Source of the DNA: an uncultured Bacteroides sp.
Lineage (GTDB): Bacteria > Bacteroidota > Bacteroidia > Bacteroidales > Bacteroidaceae
Assembly: GCF_959029255.1 (NCBI RefSeq)
Contig: NZ_CAUFUE010000027.1
Span: forward strand, 1 to 64,000
Length of the DNA: 64,000 bases
Direction: 5' to 3'
The translations under genes and the position numbers were made by a program. The notes under the pieces are model-generated. The model did not search any database and was not told the origin of the DNA. It worked only from the letters and a program-made list of their open reading frames with translations. The stretch's first letter is position 1. Every line of letters begins with the position of its first letter. Shown here one piece after another: positions 43,940 through 52,072 of this stretch.

Positions 43940-44001
43940 CCGTACCTATACGATTGGACTTGGTACGGACCGGGTACGGCTCAGGTACGGGGTTGGTACG
44001 G
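43940..44001 (+). repeat. 11-bp-phased GGTACGG repeat array
   Basis: GGTACGG occurs at 43962, 43973, 43984 and 43995, a period of exactly 11 bp. The reverse complement CCGTACC is at 43940, and CGTACC is at 43919. The array lies in the leader of the response-regulator gene, 36 bp before its ATG. Confidence 0.85.
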
Positions 44002-44036
44002 TGAGGGCTTAAAATTGGTCTGTTTTTCTTTTTTAT

Positions 44037-45422
44037 ATGGATAGGAATATGGAACAATTAGGAAAAATATTAGTAGTCGATGATAATGAGGATGTGCTTT
44101 TTGCCCTCAATTTATTATTGGAACCATACGCGGAAAAAATAAAAGTGGCCGTTACGCCTGATCGTATCGAACACTTTATGACTACTTTTCAGCCGGATAT
44201 CATTTTATTGGATATGAACTTCAGCCGAGACGCGATAAGCGGTCAGGAAGGGTTTGAAAGTTTGAAACAAATCCTGCATATCGACCCGCAAGCCATTGTT
44301 ATCTTTATGACGGCATACGCTGATACGGACAAAGCCGTACGTGCCATCAAAGCAGGCGCTACGGATTTTATTCCCAAGCCGTGGGAAAAAGAAAAGTTAC
44401 TGGCTACCTTGTCTTCGGGCATGAAGTTGCGACGTTCGCGGTGCGAAATCAATCTATTGAAAGAACAGGTCGAGGTTCTTAGTAACGGAGCGGCGGGAAG
44501 TACGGAAGATACAATCATCGGTGAGTCCGAAGCAATGAAAGAAGTTTTCTCTACGGTGGAGAAACTACGTGATACGGATGCCAATATCCTGATATTGGGC
44601 GAAAACGGTACGGGTAAAGACATCATAGCCCGTTTGCTCTATCGCAATTCTCCACGTTTTGGGAAACCGTTTGTAACCATCGACCTTGGCAGTATCCCGG
44701 AACAATTGTTTGAAAGCGAACTATTCGGCTACGAAAAAGGGGCATTCACCGATGCCCGGAAGCCTAAAGCCGGACGTATGGAAGTGGCGACGGGAGGTAC
44801 GCTTTTTCTGGATGAGATAGGAAATTTATCGCTTCCGATGCAGGCCAAATTATTGACCGCCATTGAAAAGCGTCAAATCAGCCGTCTGGGAAGTACACAG
44901 GCTATGTCTATCGACGTAAGATTGATTTGCGCCACCAATGCTGATATCCGCTGCTTGGTGGAAGAAGGTTCTTTCCGGCAGGATTTATTATATCGCATCA
45001 ATACCATTGAGTTGCACATTCCCCCACTAAGAGAACGTGGGAACGACATTATTTTACTGGCAGAGTTTTTCCTCCAACGCTATGCGCGGAAGTATCAAAA
45101 AGAAATGCGCGGGTTGACTCGCGAGGCGAAAAACAAGCTCTTGAAATATGCCTGGCCGGGCAATGTCCGGGAACTGCAACATACCATGGAACGGGCGGTA
45201 ATATTGGGAGACGGCTCTTTGCTTCGACCGGAGAATTTTCTTTTTCAGGCTGTTACTCCCCGTATGAAGGAGGATGAAGAAGTGCTCAATCTGGAAAAGC
45301 TGGAACGGCAGGCTATAGAAAGGGCGATGCGTCTGAGTGAAGGTAACGTGACCCGTGCGGCAGAATATCTGGGTATCACTCGCTTTGCTTTGTATCGTAA
45401 ACTTGAAAAGCTGGGCTTATGA
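44037..45422 (+). CDS. Sigma-54-dependent response regulator (NtrC family)
   Basis: A 461-residue activator. The receiver domain has the acidic pair D15/D16 and phospho-acceptor D59 in IILLDMNFSRD. The AAA+ domain has Walker A GENGTGKD, the sigma-54 contact loop KGAFTDA (a variant of GAFTGA), Walker B GGTLFLDEIG and RLICATNADIR. The C-terminal Fis-type helix-turn-helix is VTRAAEYLGITRFALYRKL. An in-frame ATG at 44049 is an alternative start. Its stop overlaps the kinase ATG (ATGA). It most likely drives the divergent export operon from the sigma-54 promoter at 43699-43715. Confidence 0.95.
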   Translation: MDRNMEQLGKILVVDDNEDVLFALNLLLEPYAEKIKVAVTPDRIEHFMTTFQPDIILLDMNFSRDAISGQEGFESLKQILHIDPQAIVIFMTAYADTDKAVRAIKAGATDFIPKPWEKEKLLATLSSGMKLRRSRCEINLLKEQVEVLSNGAAGSTEDTIIGESEAMKEVFSTVEKLRDTDANILILGENGTGKDIIARLLYRNSPRFGKPFVTIDLGSIPEQLFESELFGYEKGAFTDARKPKAGRMEVATGGTLFLDEIGNLSLPMQAKLLTAIEKRQISRLGSTQAMSIDVRLICATNADIRCLVEEGSFRQDLLYRINTIELHIPPLRERGNDIILLAEFFLQRYARKYQKEMRGLTREAKNKLLKYAWPGNVRELQHTMERAVILGDGSLLRPENFLFQAVTPRMKEDEEVLNLEKLERQAIERAMRLSEGNVTRAAEYLGITRFALYRKLEKLGL

Positions 45423-46384
45423 AACGCTATTCCTTTGTGGTCGTATTACATATTATCGGTATTGTACTGATGTCGATAGGCTTGTATCTGCTAATAGATG
45501 CCGGATTGTGGTTTAGTACATTAATGGTAGCTATATTGTTGGTGTTGACGGCCGTACACTTGTATCGCCTTCAGATGATACAGGTAAGGATGATGCGTCA
45601 TCTGGCAGAAAGTCTCCGCTATGACGACATGATGCTTTCGTTCCATTCCCCTTATCACAATCGGTCTATGGAAGAAATGGTCGATGAACTTTCAGAGGCA
45701 ATGAAGAACTTCCGTACGCGCGTATTGGAACGAAATGAAATGGAAGCTTGGCAAAAACTGATTAGAGTATTGACGCACGAGATAATGAACTCTATCACTC
45801 CTATCCTATCCCTTTCCGAAACGTTGAGTGAACGGGAGGTGACGGAAAAAAATTACGCTGTGATGCAGCAAGGCATGAAGACAATCTACAAACGTAGTAA
45901 AGGATTACTTGAATTTGTAGAGAACTACCGCCGGTTGACACGCCTGCCCGCTCCTGTCCGCCATCCGGTATCCGTCAACGAACTTTTTCAGGATTTACAA
46001 AAGCTGTTTCCCGAAGAATATATCCATATCGAGCTACCCGAGAAAGACCGGGTTTTGCTAATTGACAGAACTCAAATAGAACAGGTACTCATCAACCTGA
46101 TTAAGAATGCGCGGGAAGCATGTAGCAAGAAAGATAAACCGGAAATCAGAATTAAAATGCTTCCTTCCCTTTCATGGCAATGCCTGATTGCCGTTGATGA
46201 TAATGGAGACGGCATATTGCCGGAAGTACAGGATAAGATATTTGTTCCTTTCTTTACAACAAAGACATCCGGTTCGGGTATCGGGCTGAGTCTATGCAAG
46301 CAGATTATGAACCGGCATGGAGGAAATATCATAGTGAAATCAACAGTAGGAAAAGGCAGTTGCTTTACGCTACAATTTGGATGA
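45419..46384 (+). CDS. Sensor histidine kinase (NtrY/AtoS-like), partner of the sigma-54 regulator
   Basis: A 321-residue kinase with two membrane helices near the N terminus (about 5-26 and 31-47) and almost no periplasmic loop, so it probably senses within the membrane or the cytoplasm. The His box is RVLTHEIMNSITPILSL (H120). The ATPase motifs are LINLIKNAREAC, VDDNGDGI, FFTTKTSGSGIGLSLCKQI and the C-terminal GKGSCFTLQF. It overlaps the regulator gene by 4 bp. A strong terminator follows. Confidence 0.94.
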   Translation: MKRYSFVVVLHIIGIVLMSIGLYLLIDAGLWFSTLMVAILLVLTAVHLYRLQMIQVRMMRHLAESLRYDDMMLSFHSPYHNRSMEEMVDELSEAMKNFRTRVLERNEMEAWQKLIRVLTHEIMNSITPILSLSETLSEREVTEKNYAVMQQGMKTIYKRSKGLLEFVENYRRLTRLPAPVRHPVSVNELFQDLQKLFPEEYIHIELPEKDRVLLIDRTQIEQVLINLIKNAREACSKKDKPEIRIKMLPSLSWQCLIAVDDNGDGILPEVQDKIFVPFFTTKTSGSGIGLSLCKQIMNRHGGNIIVKSTVGKGSCFTLQFG

Positions 46385-46392
46385 TAGGGTTT

Positions 46393-46427
46393 GCACCACA
46401 GCAGCCTGTGGTGCTTTACCTTTTTTT
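46393..46427 (+). terminator. Terminator of the regulator-kinase operon
   Basis: A 9-bp perfect stem GCACCACAG/CTGTGGTGC with a CAGC loop, followed by a T run at 46421-46427. Confidence 0.85.
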
Positions 46428-46435
46428 GACTAGAA

Positions 46436-46792
46436 TTATTTCTCTCTTACGTAGCGCAGTGTGTATCCGTAATTGGAGTTCAAAACCAATGAATCAGCGG
46501 TCAGTTTTTCTATTTTCAAGGTATCTACACCTTCAATTTCAATGCCATTGCCAATGCTTTTAACAGTCAAAAGCAAGTCATCGCCTTGTTGTTCCCAATA
46601 CTTATATACTAACGTTGCCATATTAATGGAAGATGCTTCACCACCTTCTTCCAGCTTAATACCTTGCATTTTTCCCGGCTGACCCTCGATAGGCATCACC
46701 CATGAACCGACAACAGAGTTTGCGCTCTTTTTACTGCCACAAGCTGCGAATACCATTGCCAGCATGGCAGCTCCTAAAACAAGTTTCTTCAT
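46436..46792 (-). CDS. Small lipocalin-like lipoprotein
   Basis: A 118-residue secreted lipoprotein. The signal MKKLVLGAAMLAMVFAAC gives lipidation at about Cys 18. The rest has the pattern of the small lipocalin-like barrels common in Bacteroides: VVGSWVMPIEGQPGKMQGI at the start, alternating strands, and LVLNSNYGYTLRYVRE at the end. It lies 22 bp after another small lipoprotein gene on the same strand. The ligand and role are unknown. Confidence 0.75.
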   Translation of the reverse strand: MKKLVLGAAMLAMVFAACGSKKSANSVVGSWVMPIEGQPGKMQGIKLEEGGEASSINMATLVYKYWEQQGDDLLLTVKSIGNGIEIEGVDTLKIEKLTADSLVLNSNYGYTLRYVREK

Positions 46793-46814
46793 ATCTATTT
46801 TATTTGAATGTGAT

Positions 46815-47150
46815 TTAATTTGCTTTTTTTACGGATGAAATCATATTTATACCCGGTTCATCATCTGTAACCGTGTAAGAAACGTCCAAAGTATCTCCCA
46901 AAAGCAATCCGCCTTCCAAAGATATATTCCGATCCATGGTACTTATATATAATGTATCGTTTTGGGGTGTTACCATCGTAAAGCCATTCATGGTAGCATC
47001 TATCACTACACCTTGCGCATGATGCAAGGAATCATTGGCAGCAACAGTTTCCGTCTCAGTATTTACCACTGCCTTCTCTGCCTTACTCTTACAAGAGATA
47101 CATCCCAGCATGATAATGGCAAAGAATAAAAGTTGTTTGATTACTTTCAT
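46815..47150 (-). CDS. Small lipoprotein of unknown function
   Basis: A 111-residue lipoprotein from the ATG at 47150 (start MKVIKQLLFFAIIML). The frame extends ten codons upstream, but the signal peptide fits the inner start. The lipobox is GCISCKSK, with Cys about 20. The mature part has a short acidic linker and a small beta-rich domain (GVVIDATMNGFTMVTPQNDT, LGDTLDVSYTVTD) that looks like an OB-type fold. I do not recognise a named family. It is co-directional with the lipocalin-like gene. Confidence 0.72.
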   Translation of the reverse strand: MKVIKQLLFFAIIMLGCISCKSKAEKAVVNTETETVAANDSLHHAQGVVIDATMNGFTMVTPQNDTLYISTMDRNISLEGGLLLGDTLDVSYTVTDDEPGINMISSVKKAN

Positions 47151-47287
47151 ATTTTTAAAGATTATAGAGTTTCGTAACACAAAGGTAGCAATAAATGAAA
47201 ATGAAGCAAAGAAAAGTTTTTTTTATAATCGTTGATTATTGCATTTCAGGCTATTATAAAATTAATGAATATAAAATGATAAAAATG

Positions 47288-47319
47288 TTTGGTTCATATA
47301 AAAAAAGTCTTTACCTTTG
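47288..47319 (+). promoter_or_regulatory. Bacteroides-type promoter of tRNA-Pro
   Basis: TTTG (47288-47291), 20 bp, then TACCTTTG (47312-47319). Transcription should start about 20 bp upstream of the tRNA. Confidence 0.85.
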
Positions 47320-47345
47320 CACTCGCTTTTAAGAAGTAAAGCACT

Positions 47346-47420
47346 CGGGGTGTAGCGCAGTCCGGTTAGCGCACCTGCTTTGGGAGCAGGGGGTCGTGGG
47401 TTCGAATCCCGCTACCCCGA
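47346..47420 (+). tRNA. tRNA-Pro (anticodon UGG)
   Basis: 75 nt with all arms. The acceptor stem is CGGGGTG/TACCCCG with discriminator A. The anticodon stem CCTGC/GCAGG encloses the loop TTTGGGA, which gives anticodon TGG. The T arm contains GTTCGAATC. CCA is not encoded. Confidence 0.97.
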
Positions 47421-47429
47421 CGTAAAGGG

Positions 47430-47461
47430 AATAAGTAGCTGAAATTCAGTTACTTATTTTT
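47430..47461 (+). terminator. Terminator of tRNA-Pro
   Basis: The stem AATAAGTAGCTGAA/TTCAGTTACTTATT with one wobble is followed by a T run, 10 bp after the tRNA. Confidence 0.8.
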
Positions 47462-47584
47462 GTATATGGAAGTGTCCAACATAATAACTGTCTATTACTG
47501 TCTGTTTAAGTATACTTGAGCAAGGCCACTTATGTAGATAGCTTTCTAATCTGTTATTTAACTGATTGTCTCCTTATTATAGCA

Positions 47585-48292
47585 TTACATTTTCAGATAA
47601 AAATCACGAGTTAAAGCTATATATTCGGGAGTGTATTGATTATGCTCTACTTCAATACAAAGATTTTCCTCTTTACATACTTTTTTCTGAAATCCAAAAG
47701 TAATCAATACCCGACGACAAGGTTTACCAGGTTTGGTATATACATGCACACGATTATGCGGATACAGACTATAATTCCAGGCAGTATCAACAACTTCCCT
47801 TTCCACTTCCGCAGGAATGATGATACTTACAAGGCCTTCATTAGACAACAAATGCACCGAATTACGAAATAAAAGTTCATAATTCAATCCTCCTACATGA
47901 CGAGCCATCCTACGCTGTTCATCAGGGCATTTCAATGCATCAATAAAATAAGGAGGATTTGAAACTATCAAATCAAATCTTTTTTCCGGTTGATAATATC
48001 GAAAATCATTACATATCACTTCTATTCTATCAGCCCAGGGAGAAGCAGCTATATTTTCTTTGGCTTGTTCTGCAGCCGCTTCATCGATTTCAATTGTTGT
48101 TATTCTTGCTTGTTGGTTTCTTTGAGCTAACTGTAGGGATATCAGTCCTGTGCCTGCACCTACATCAAGTATCTGTTTAATTTCATTAACCGGAGCCCAT
48201 GCTCCTAAAAGTACACCATCCGTACCCACTTTCATTGCACATTTATCGTGATAAATGGTAAATTGTTTAAACTTAAAACAAGAATTTGGCAT
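47585..48292 (-). CDS. trmN6: tRNA1(Val) (adenine(37)-N6)-methyltransferase
   Basis: Methylates the adenine at position 37 of tRNA-Val using S-adenosylmethionine. The 235 residues match YfiC. It starts with FKFKQFTIYHDKCAMKVGTD, has the SAM loop LDVGAGTGLISLQLAQR, and the adenine N6-methylase motif VSNPPYF. The C-terminal part has PHNRVHVYTKPGKPCRRVLI. It stands alone, divergent from lon. No terminator was seen between it and the tRNA-Pro unit. Confidence 0.93.
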   Translation of the reverse strand: MPNSCFKFKQFTIYHDKCAMKVGTDGVLLGAWAPVNEIKQILDVGAGTGLISLQLAQRNQQARITTIEIDEAAAEQAKENIAASPWADRIEVICNDFRYYQPEKRFDLIVSNPPYFIDALKCPDEQRRMARHVGGLNYELLFRNSVHLLSNEGLVSIIIPAEVEREVVDTAWNYSLYPHNRVHVYTKPGKPCRRVLITFGFQKKVCKEENLCIEVEHNQYTPEYIALTRDFYLKM

Positions 48293-48407
48293 AGTTTATC
48301 TCTGTTAATCGGGCTCAAAAATAATCAAAGACTAGAAAATAGTTGCAATTTTGGCATCGTTTTTGTCTTTTTAAAGGAAGGAACGCCTATTTAATGAAGA
48401 AATAGCT

Positions 48408-48415
48408 TAACTTTG
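48408..48415 (+). promoter_or_regulatory. -7 box of the lon promoter
   Basis: TAACTTTG, 49 bp upstream of the lon ATG. No TTTG at the usual spacing. Confidence 0.45.
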
Positions 48416-48464
48416 CAGGCACTTTGTAGGTCTGCCAATATGACATAAACTAAAAAGGAAAGAA

Positions 48465-50945
48465 ATGAAGAAAAGAAATTACTTTAGTGATATCGAAGAT
48501 AGGAGTGAAAATGCGTTTTCTGTAATTGCTGATTTTGAAGGAAGTGAAGAACAATTGATGGATATTGAGGTTGATGAAATCCTACCGGTATTACCTCTTC
48601 GGAATATGGTTTTATTTCCGGGTGTGTTTATGCCTGTATCCATAGGAAGGAAATCTTCTTTGAAATTAATACGTGAAGCAGAGAAAAAAAGCCTGTATTT
48701 AGCTGTGGTATGTCAGAAGATTGCAGAAACAGAATCTCCTCAGTTTGAAGACTTGCACACTGTGGGTACTGTAGCCAAGATTGTTCGTGTGCTGGAAATG
48801 CCTGACCAAACAACGACTGTGATTTTACAGGGATCCAAACGCATGGAATTAAAGGATATCACAGATACCACTCCTTATCTGAAGGGACATATAAACACAT
48901 TGAATGAAGAAATACCCTCAAAAGATGATAAAGAGTTCCAGGCTTTGGTAGAGGCTTGTAAAGACTTGTCTGTACGCTATATAAAGTCGTCCGACATGTT
49001 TCCTCAAGACTCTTCGTTTGCTATCAAGAACATTACCAATCCGATGTTTTTGGTAGACTTTATCTGTACGAATCTGCCATTAAAGAAAGATGAGAAGATT
49101 GAATTGCTCCGCATTGATTCATTGCGTGCTCGTACCTATAGATTGTTGGAAATTCTAAATCGCGAAGTGCAGCTTGCCGAGATAAAGGAATCCATACAAA
49201 TGCGTGCACGTGAGGATATTGACCAGCAACAACGTGAGTATTTCTTACAACAACAGATTAAAACCATTCAGGATGAATTGGGTGGCGGCGGCCAGGAACA
49301 GGAAATCGAGGAAATGCGCCAAAAAGCGGAAACAATAAAATGGAGCGAGGAGGTGAAAGCTACTTTCTTGAAGGAAGTAGATAAACTGGAACGCACGCAT
49401 CCGCAATCGCCCGATTACAGTGTACAGCTGAATTATCTGCAAACCATGCTCAGCTTGCCTTGGGGCATATATACCACGGATAATCTGAATTTGGTAAATG
49501 CAGAAAAAACGCTGAATAAAGACCATTATGGTTTAGAGAAAGTTAAAGAGCGTATTCTGGAGCATCTTGCCGTACTGAAGCTGAAAGGTGATATGAAATC
49601 ACCCATTATCTGTCTCTATGGCCCTCCGGGAGTTGGTAAAACGTCTTTAGGGCGTTCTATTGCCGCAGCTTTGAAGCGAAAATATATCCGTATGTCTTTG
49701 GGTGGCGTGCATGATGAAGCTGAAATTCGCGGACACCGTAAAACATATATCGGCGCCATGCCCGGACGAGTTATCAAAAACCTAATTAAGGCAGGCTCTT
49801 CTAATCCGGTATTCATTTTGGATGAGATAGATAAGGTTAGTGCAGACCGTCAGGGTGACCCCTCTTCTGCCCTTTTGGAAGTGCTCGACCCGGAACAGAA
49901 TACAACTTTCCATGATAATTTCCTGGATGTGGACTATGACTTGTCGAAAGTGATGTTTATCGCCACTGCCAATAACCTGAATACTATCCCAGGACCATTG
50001 CTCGACCGCATGGAACTGATTGAAGTCAGCGGCTACATCACGGAAGAGAAAATAGAAATCGCTCGTCGCCACCTGGTTCCTAAAGAACTGGAAGCTAACG
50101 GTATGAAGAAAAATGATATCAAAATTCCAAAAAATACCTTGGAAGCAATCATCGAATCTTATACCCGTGAAAGCGGTGTGCGCGAACTGGAAAAGAAAAT
50201 TGGAAAGATATTGCGTAAGTCTGCGCGCCAATATGCTACAGATGGCTATTTTGCGAAGACAGAAATCAAACCGGGAGATTTATATGAGTTCCTCGGAGCT
50301 CCTGAATATACTCGTGACAAATATCAGGGAAATGAATATGCGGGTGTTGTGACCGGTTTGGCGTGGACGGCTGTAGGAGGTGAAATTCTTTTTGTAGAAA
50401 CCAGCTTGAGCCGTGGAAAAGGTGGGCGTCTGACGTTAACCGGAAACCTAGGCGATGTAATGAAAGAATCGGCAATGCTGGCTTTGGAATATATCAAAGC
50501 CCATGCTTCATTGCTCAACCTGGATGAGGAAATCTTCGATAATTGGAATATCCATGTCCATGTGCCGGAAGGGGCAATTCCCAAAGATGGGCCTTCTGCC
50601 GGTATCACCATGGCTACATCATTGGCATCTGCCCTTACGCAACGGAAAGTGAAAGCAAATCTCGCCATGACAGGTGAAATAACACTTCGCGGGAAAGTAC
50701 TTCCTGTAGGTGGAATTAAAGAGAAAATCTTGGCTGCCAAGCGTGCCGGTATCAAAGAGATTATTTTGAGCGAAGAAAACCGTAAGAACATTGAAGAAAT
50801 TCAAGATATTTACTTGAAAGGACTGGCTTTCCATTATGTGAAAGATGTAAAAGAAGTGTTTGCTATTGCGCTTACCGATGAAAAGGTAGCTGATGCTATT
50901 GACTTGTCCGTAAAAAAAGAAAAGACTGAAAAGAAAGAAGAATGA
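48465..50945 (+). CDS. lon: ATP-dependent protease La
   Basis: Degrades misfolded and regulatory proteins in the cytoplasm. The 826 residues have a Lon N-terminal substrate domain (EILPVLPLRNMVLFPGVFMP), a long helical segment, an AAA+ module (Walker A GPPGVGKTS at about 386-394, Walker B FILDEIDK), and a protease domain. The catalytic Ser is in PKDGPSAGITM (about 711) and the Lys in ILAAKRAGI (about 754). The last 15 residues are a Lys/Glu-rich tail. It overlaps tgt by 4 bp, so lon, tgt and the LptF/G-type gene form one operon. Confidence 0.97.
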   Translation: MKKRNYFSDIEDRSENAFSVIADFEGSEEQLMDIEVDEILPVLPLRNMVLFPGVFMPVSIGRKSSLKLIREAEKKSLYLAVVCQKIAETESPQFEDLHTVGTVAKIVRVLEMPDQTTTVILQGSKRMELKDITDTTPYLKGHINTLNEEIPSKDDKEFQALVEACKDLSVRYIKSSDMFPQDSSFAIKNITNPMFLVDFICTNLPLKKDEKIELLRIDSLRARTYRLLEILNREVQLAEIKESIQMRAREDIDQQQREYFLQQQIKTIQDELGGGGQEQEIEEMRQKAETIKWSEEVKATFLKEVDKLERTHPQSPDYSVQLNYLQTMLSLPWGIYTTDNLNLVNAEKTLNKDHYGLEKVKERILEHLAVLKLKGDMKSPIICLYGPPGVGKTSLGRSIAAALKRKYIRMSLGGVHDEAEIRGHRKTYIGAMPGRVIKNLIKAGSSNPVFILDEIDKVSADRQGDPSSALLEVLDPEQNTTFHDNFLDVDYDLSKVMFIATANNLNTIPGPLLDRMELIEVSGYITEEKIEIARRHLVPKELEANGMKKNDIKIPKNTLEAIIESYTRESGVRELEKKIGKILRKSARQYATDGYFAKTEIKPGDLYEFLGAPEYTRDKYQGNEYAGVVTGLAWTAVGGEILFVETSLSRGKGGRLTLTGNLGDVMKESAMLALEYIKAHASLLNLDEEIFDNWNIHVHVPEGAIPKDGPSAGITMATSLASALTQRKVKANLAMTGEITLRGKVLPVGGIKEKILAAKRAGIKEIILSEENRKNIEEIQDIYLKGLAFHYVKDVKEVFAIALTDEKVADAIDLSVKKEKTEKKEE

Positions 50946-52072
50946 CATTTGAGTTACAGTATACAGACAGCAAGACAAATGCACGTGCAGGACTGATTAC
51001 CACCGATCACGGGCAGATCAAAACGCCTATCTTTATGCCGGTAGGTACATTGGGAACCGTAAAAGGGGTGCATCTGACAGAACTGAAAGAAGATATTGAG
51101 GCGCAGATTATTCTAGGTAATACATACCACCTTTATCTGCGTCCGGGATTGGATGTAATTGAAAAAGCCGGTGGACTGCATAAGTTCAACGGCTTTGATC
51201 GCCCGATGCTGACTGATAGCGGCGGCTTTCAGGTATTCTCCTTGGCAGGCATCCGTAAACTACGGGAAGAAGGTGCCGAATTCCGTTCACATATTGATGG
51301 TAGCAAGCATATTTTTACTCCGGAAAAGGTAATGGATATTGAACGTACCATCGGAGCAGATATTATGATGGCATTTGATGAATGTACTCCCGGAGACGCA
51401 GAATACGCATACGCCAAGAAGTCGATGGAAATGACCCATCGTTGGTTGGATCGCTGCCTCAAACGTTTCAATGAAACCGAGCCTAAGTATGGATATCACC
51501 AGTCGCTTTTCCCCATTGTCCAAGGTTGTGTTTATCCTGATTTACGCAAGCAGTCGGCAGAGTTTATCGCTTCTAAAGGTGCCGAGGGAAATGCTATCGG
51601 TGGACTGGCTGTGGGTGAACCTACGGAAAAAATGTACGAAATGATAGAATTGGTCAACGAAATTCTTCCGAAAGACAAACCCCGATACCTGATGGGTGTA
51701 GGTACGCCGGTAAATATACTGGAAGGAATTGAACGCGGAGTGGATATGTTTGACTGTGTGATGCCTACCCGTAACGGACGCAATGGTATGCTGTTCACCA
51801 AAGACGGTATCATCAATATGCGTAACAAGAAATGGGAAACAGATTTCTCTCCTATCGAAGTTGACGGTGCATCCCGCGTAGACACCTTATATAGTAAGGC
51901 ATACTTACGTCATTTGTTCCATGCACAGGAGTTATTGGCCATGCAGATTGCTTCCATTCATAATTTGGCGTTTTATTTATGGTTGGTAGGGGAAGCCCGC
52001 AAGCACATCATTGCCGGTGATTTCTCGACTTGGAAACCGATGATGGTAAAACGTGTATCAACAAGATTATGA
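50942..52072 (+). CDS. tgt: tRNA-guanine transglycosylase (queuine/preQ1 type)
   Basis: Exchanges G34 of tRNAs with GUN anticodons for preQ1 (or queuine) on the way to queuosine. It has 376 residues in a TIM barrel. The two catalytic Asp are in LTDSGGFQVFS and DMFDCVMPTRNGRNG. KAYLRHLFHAQELL and IASIHNLAFYLWL mark the C-terminal part. The usual zinc ligands CxCxxC before the AYLRHL block are absent, and the place reads VDGASRVDTLYSKAYLRHL. This may be normal for the Bacteroidetes lineage. It sits between lon and the LptF/G-type gene, overlapping both by 4 bp. Confidence 0.94.
   Translation: MTFELQYTDSKTNARAGLITTDHGQIKTPIFMPVGTLGTVKGVHLTELKEDIEAQIILGNTYHLYLRPGLDVIEKAGGLHKFNGFDRPMLTDSGGFQVFSLAGIRKLREEGAEFRSHIDGSKHIFTPEKVMDIERTIGADIMMAFDECTPGDAEYAYAKKSMEMTHRWLDRCLKRFNETEPKYGYHQSLFPIVQGCVYPDLRKQSAEFIASKGAEGNAIGGLAVGEPTEKMYEMIELVNEILPKDKPRYLMGVGTPVNILEGIERGVDMFDCVMPTRNGRNGMLFTKDGIINMRNKKWETDFSPIEVDGASRVDTLYSKAYLRHLFHAQELLAMQIASIHNLAFYLWLVGEARKHIIAGDFSTWKPMMVKRVSTRL

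Noticed and set aside
43814..44044. 76-codon frame spanning the GGTACGG array
   Set aside because: The coding sense would come from the repeat itself (YGPGT, VRGWYG), and the frame overlaps the regulator start. I treat the region as regulatory or repeat DNA.
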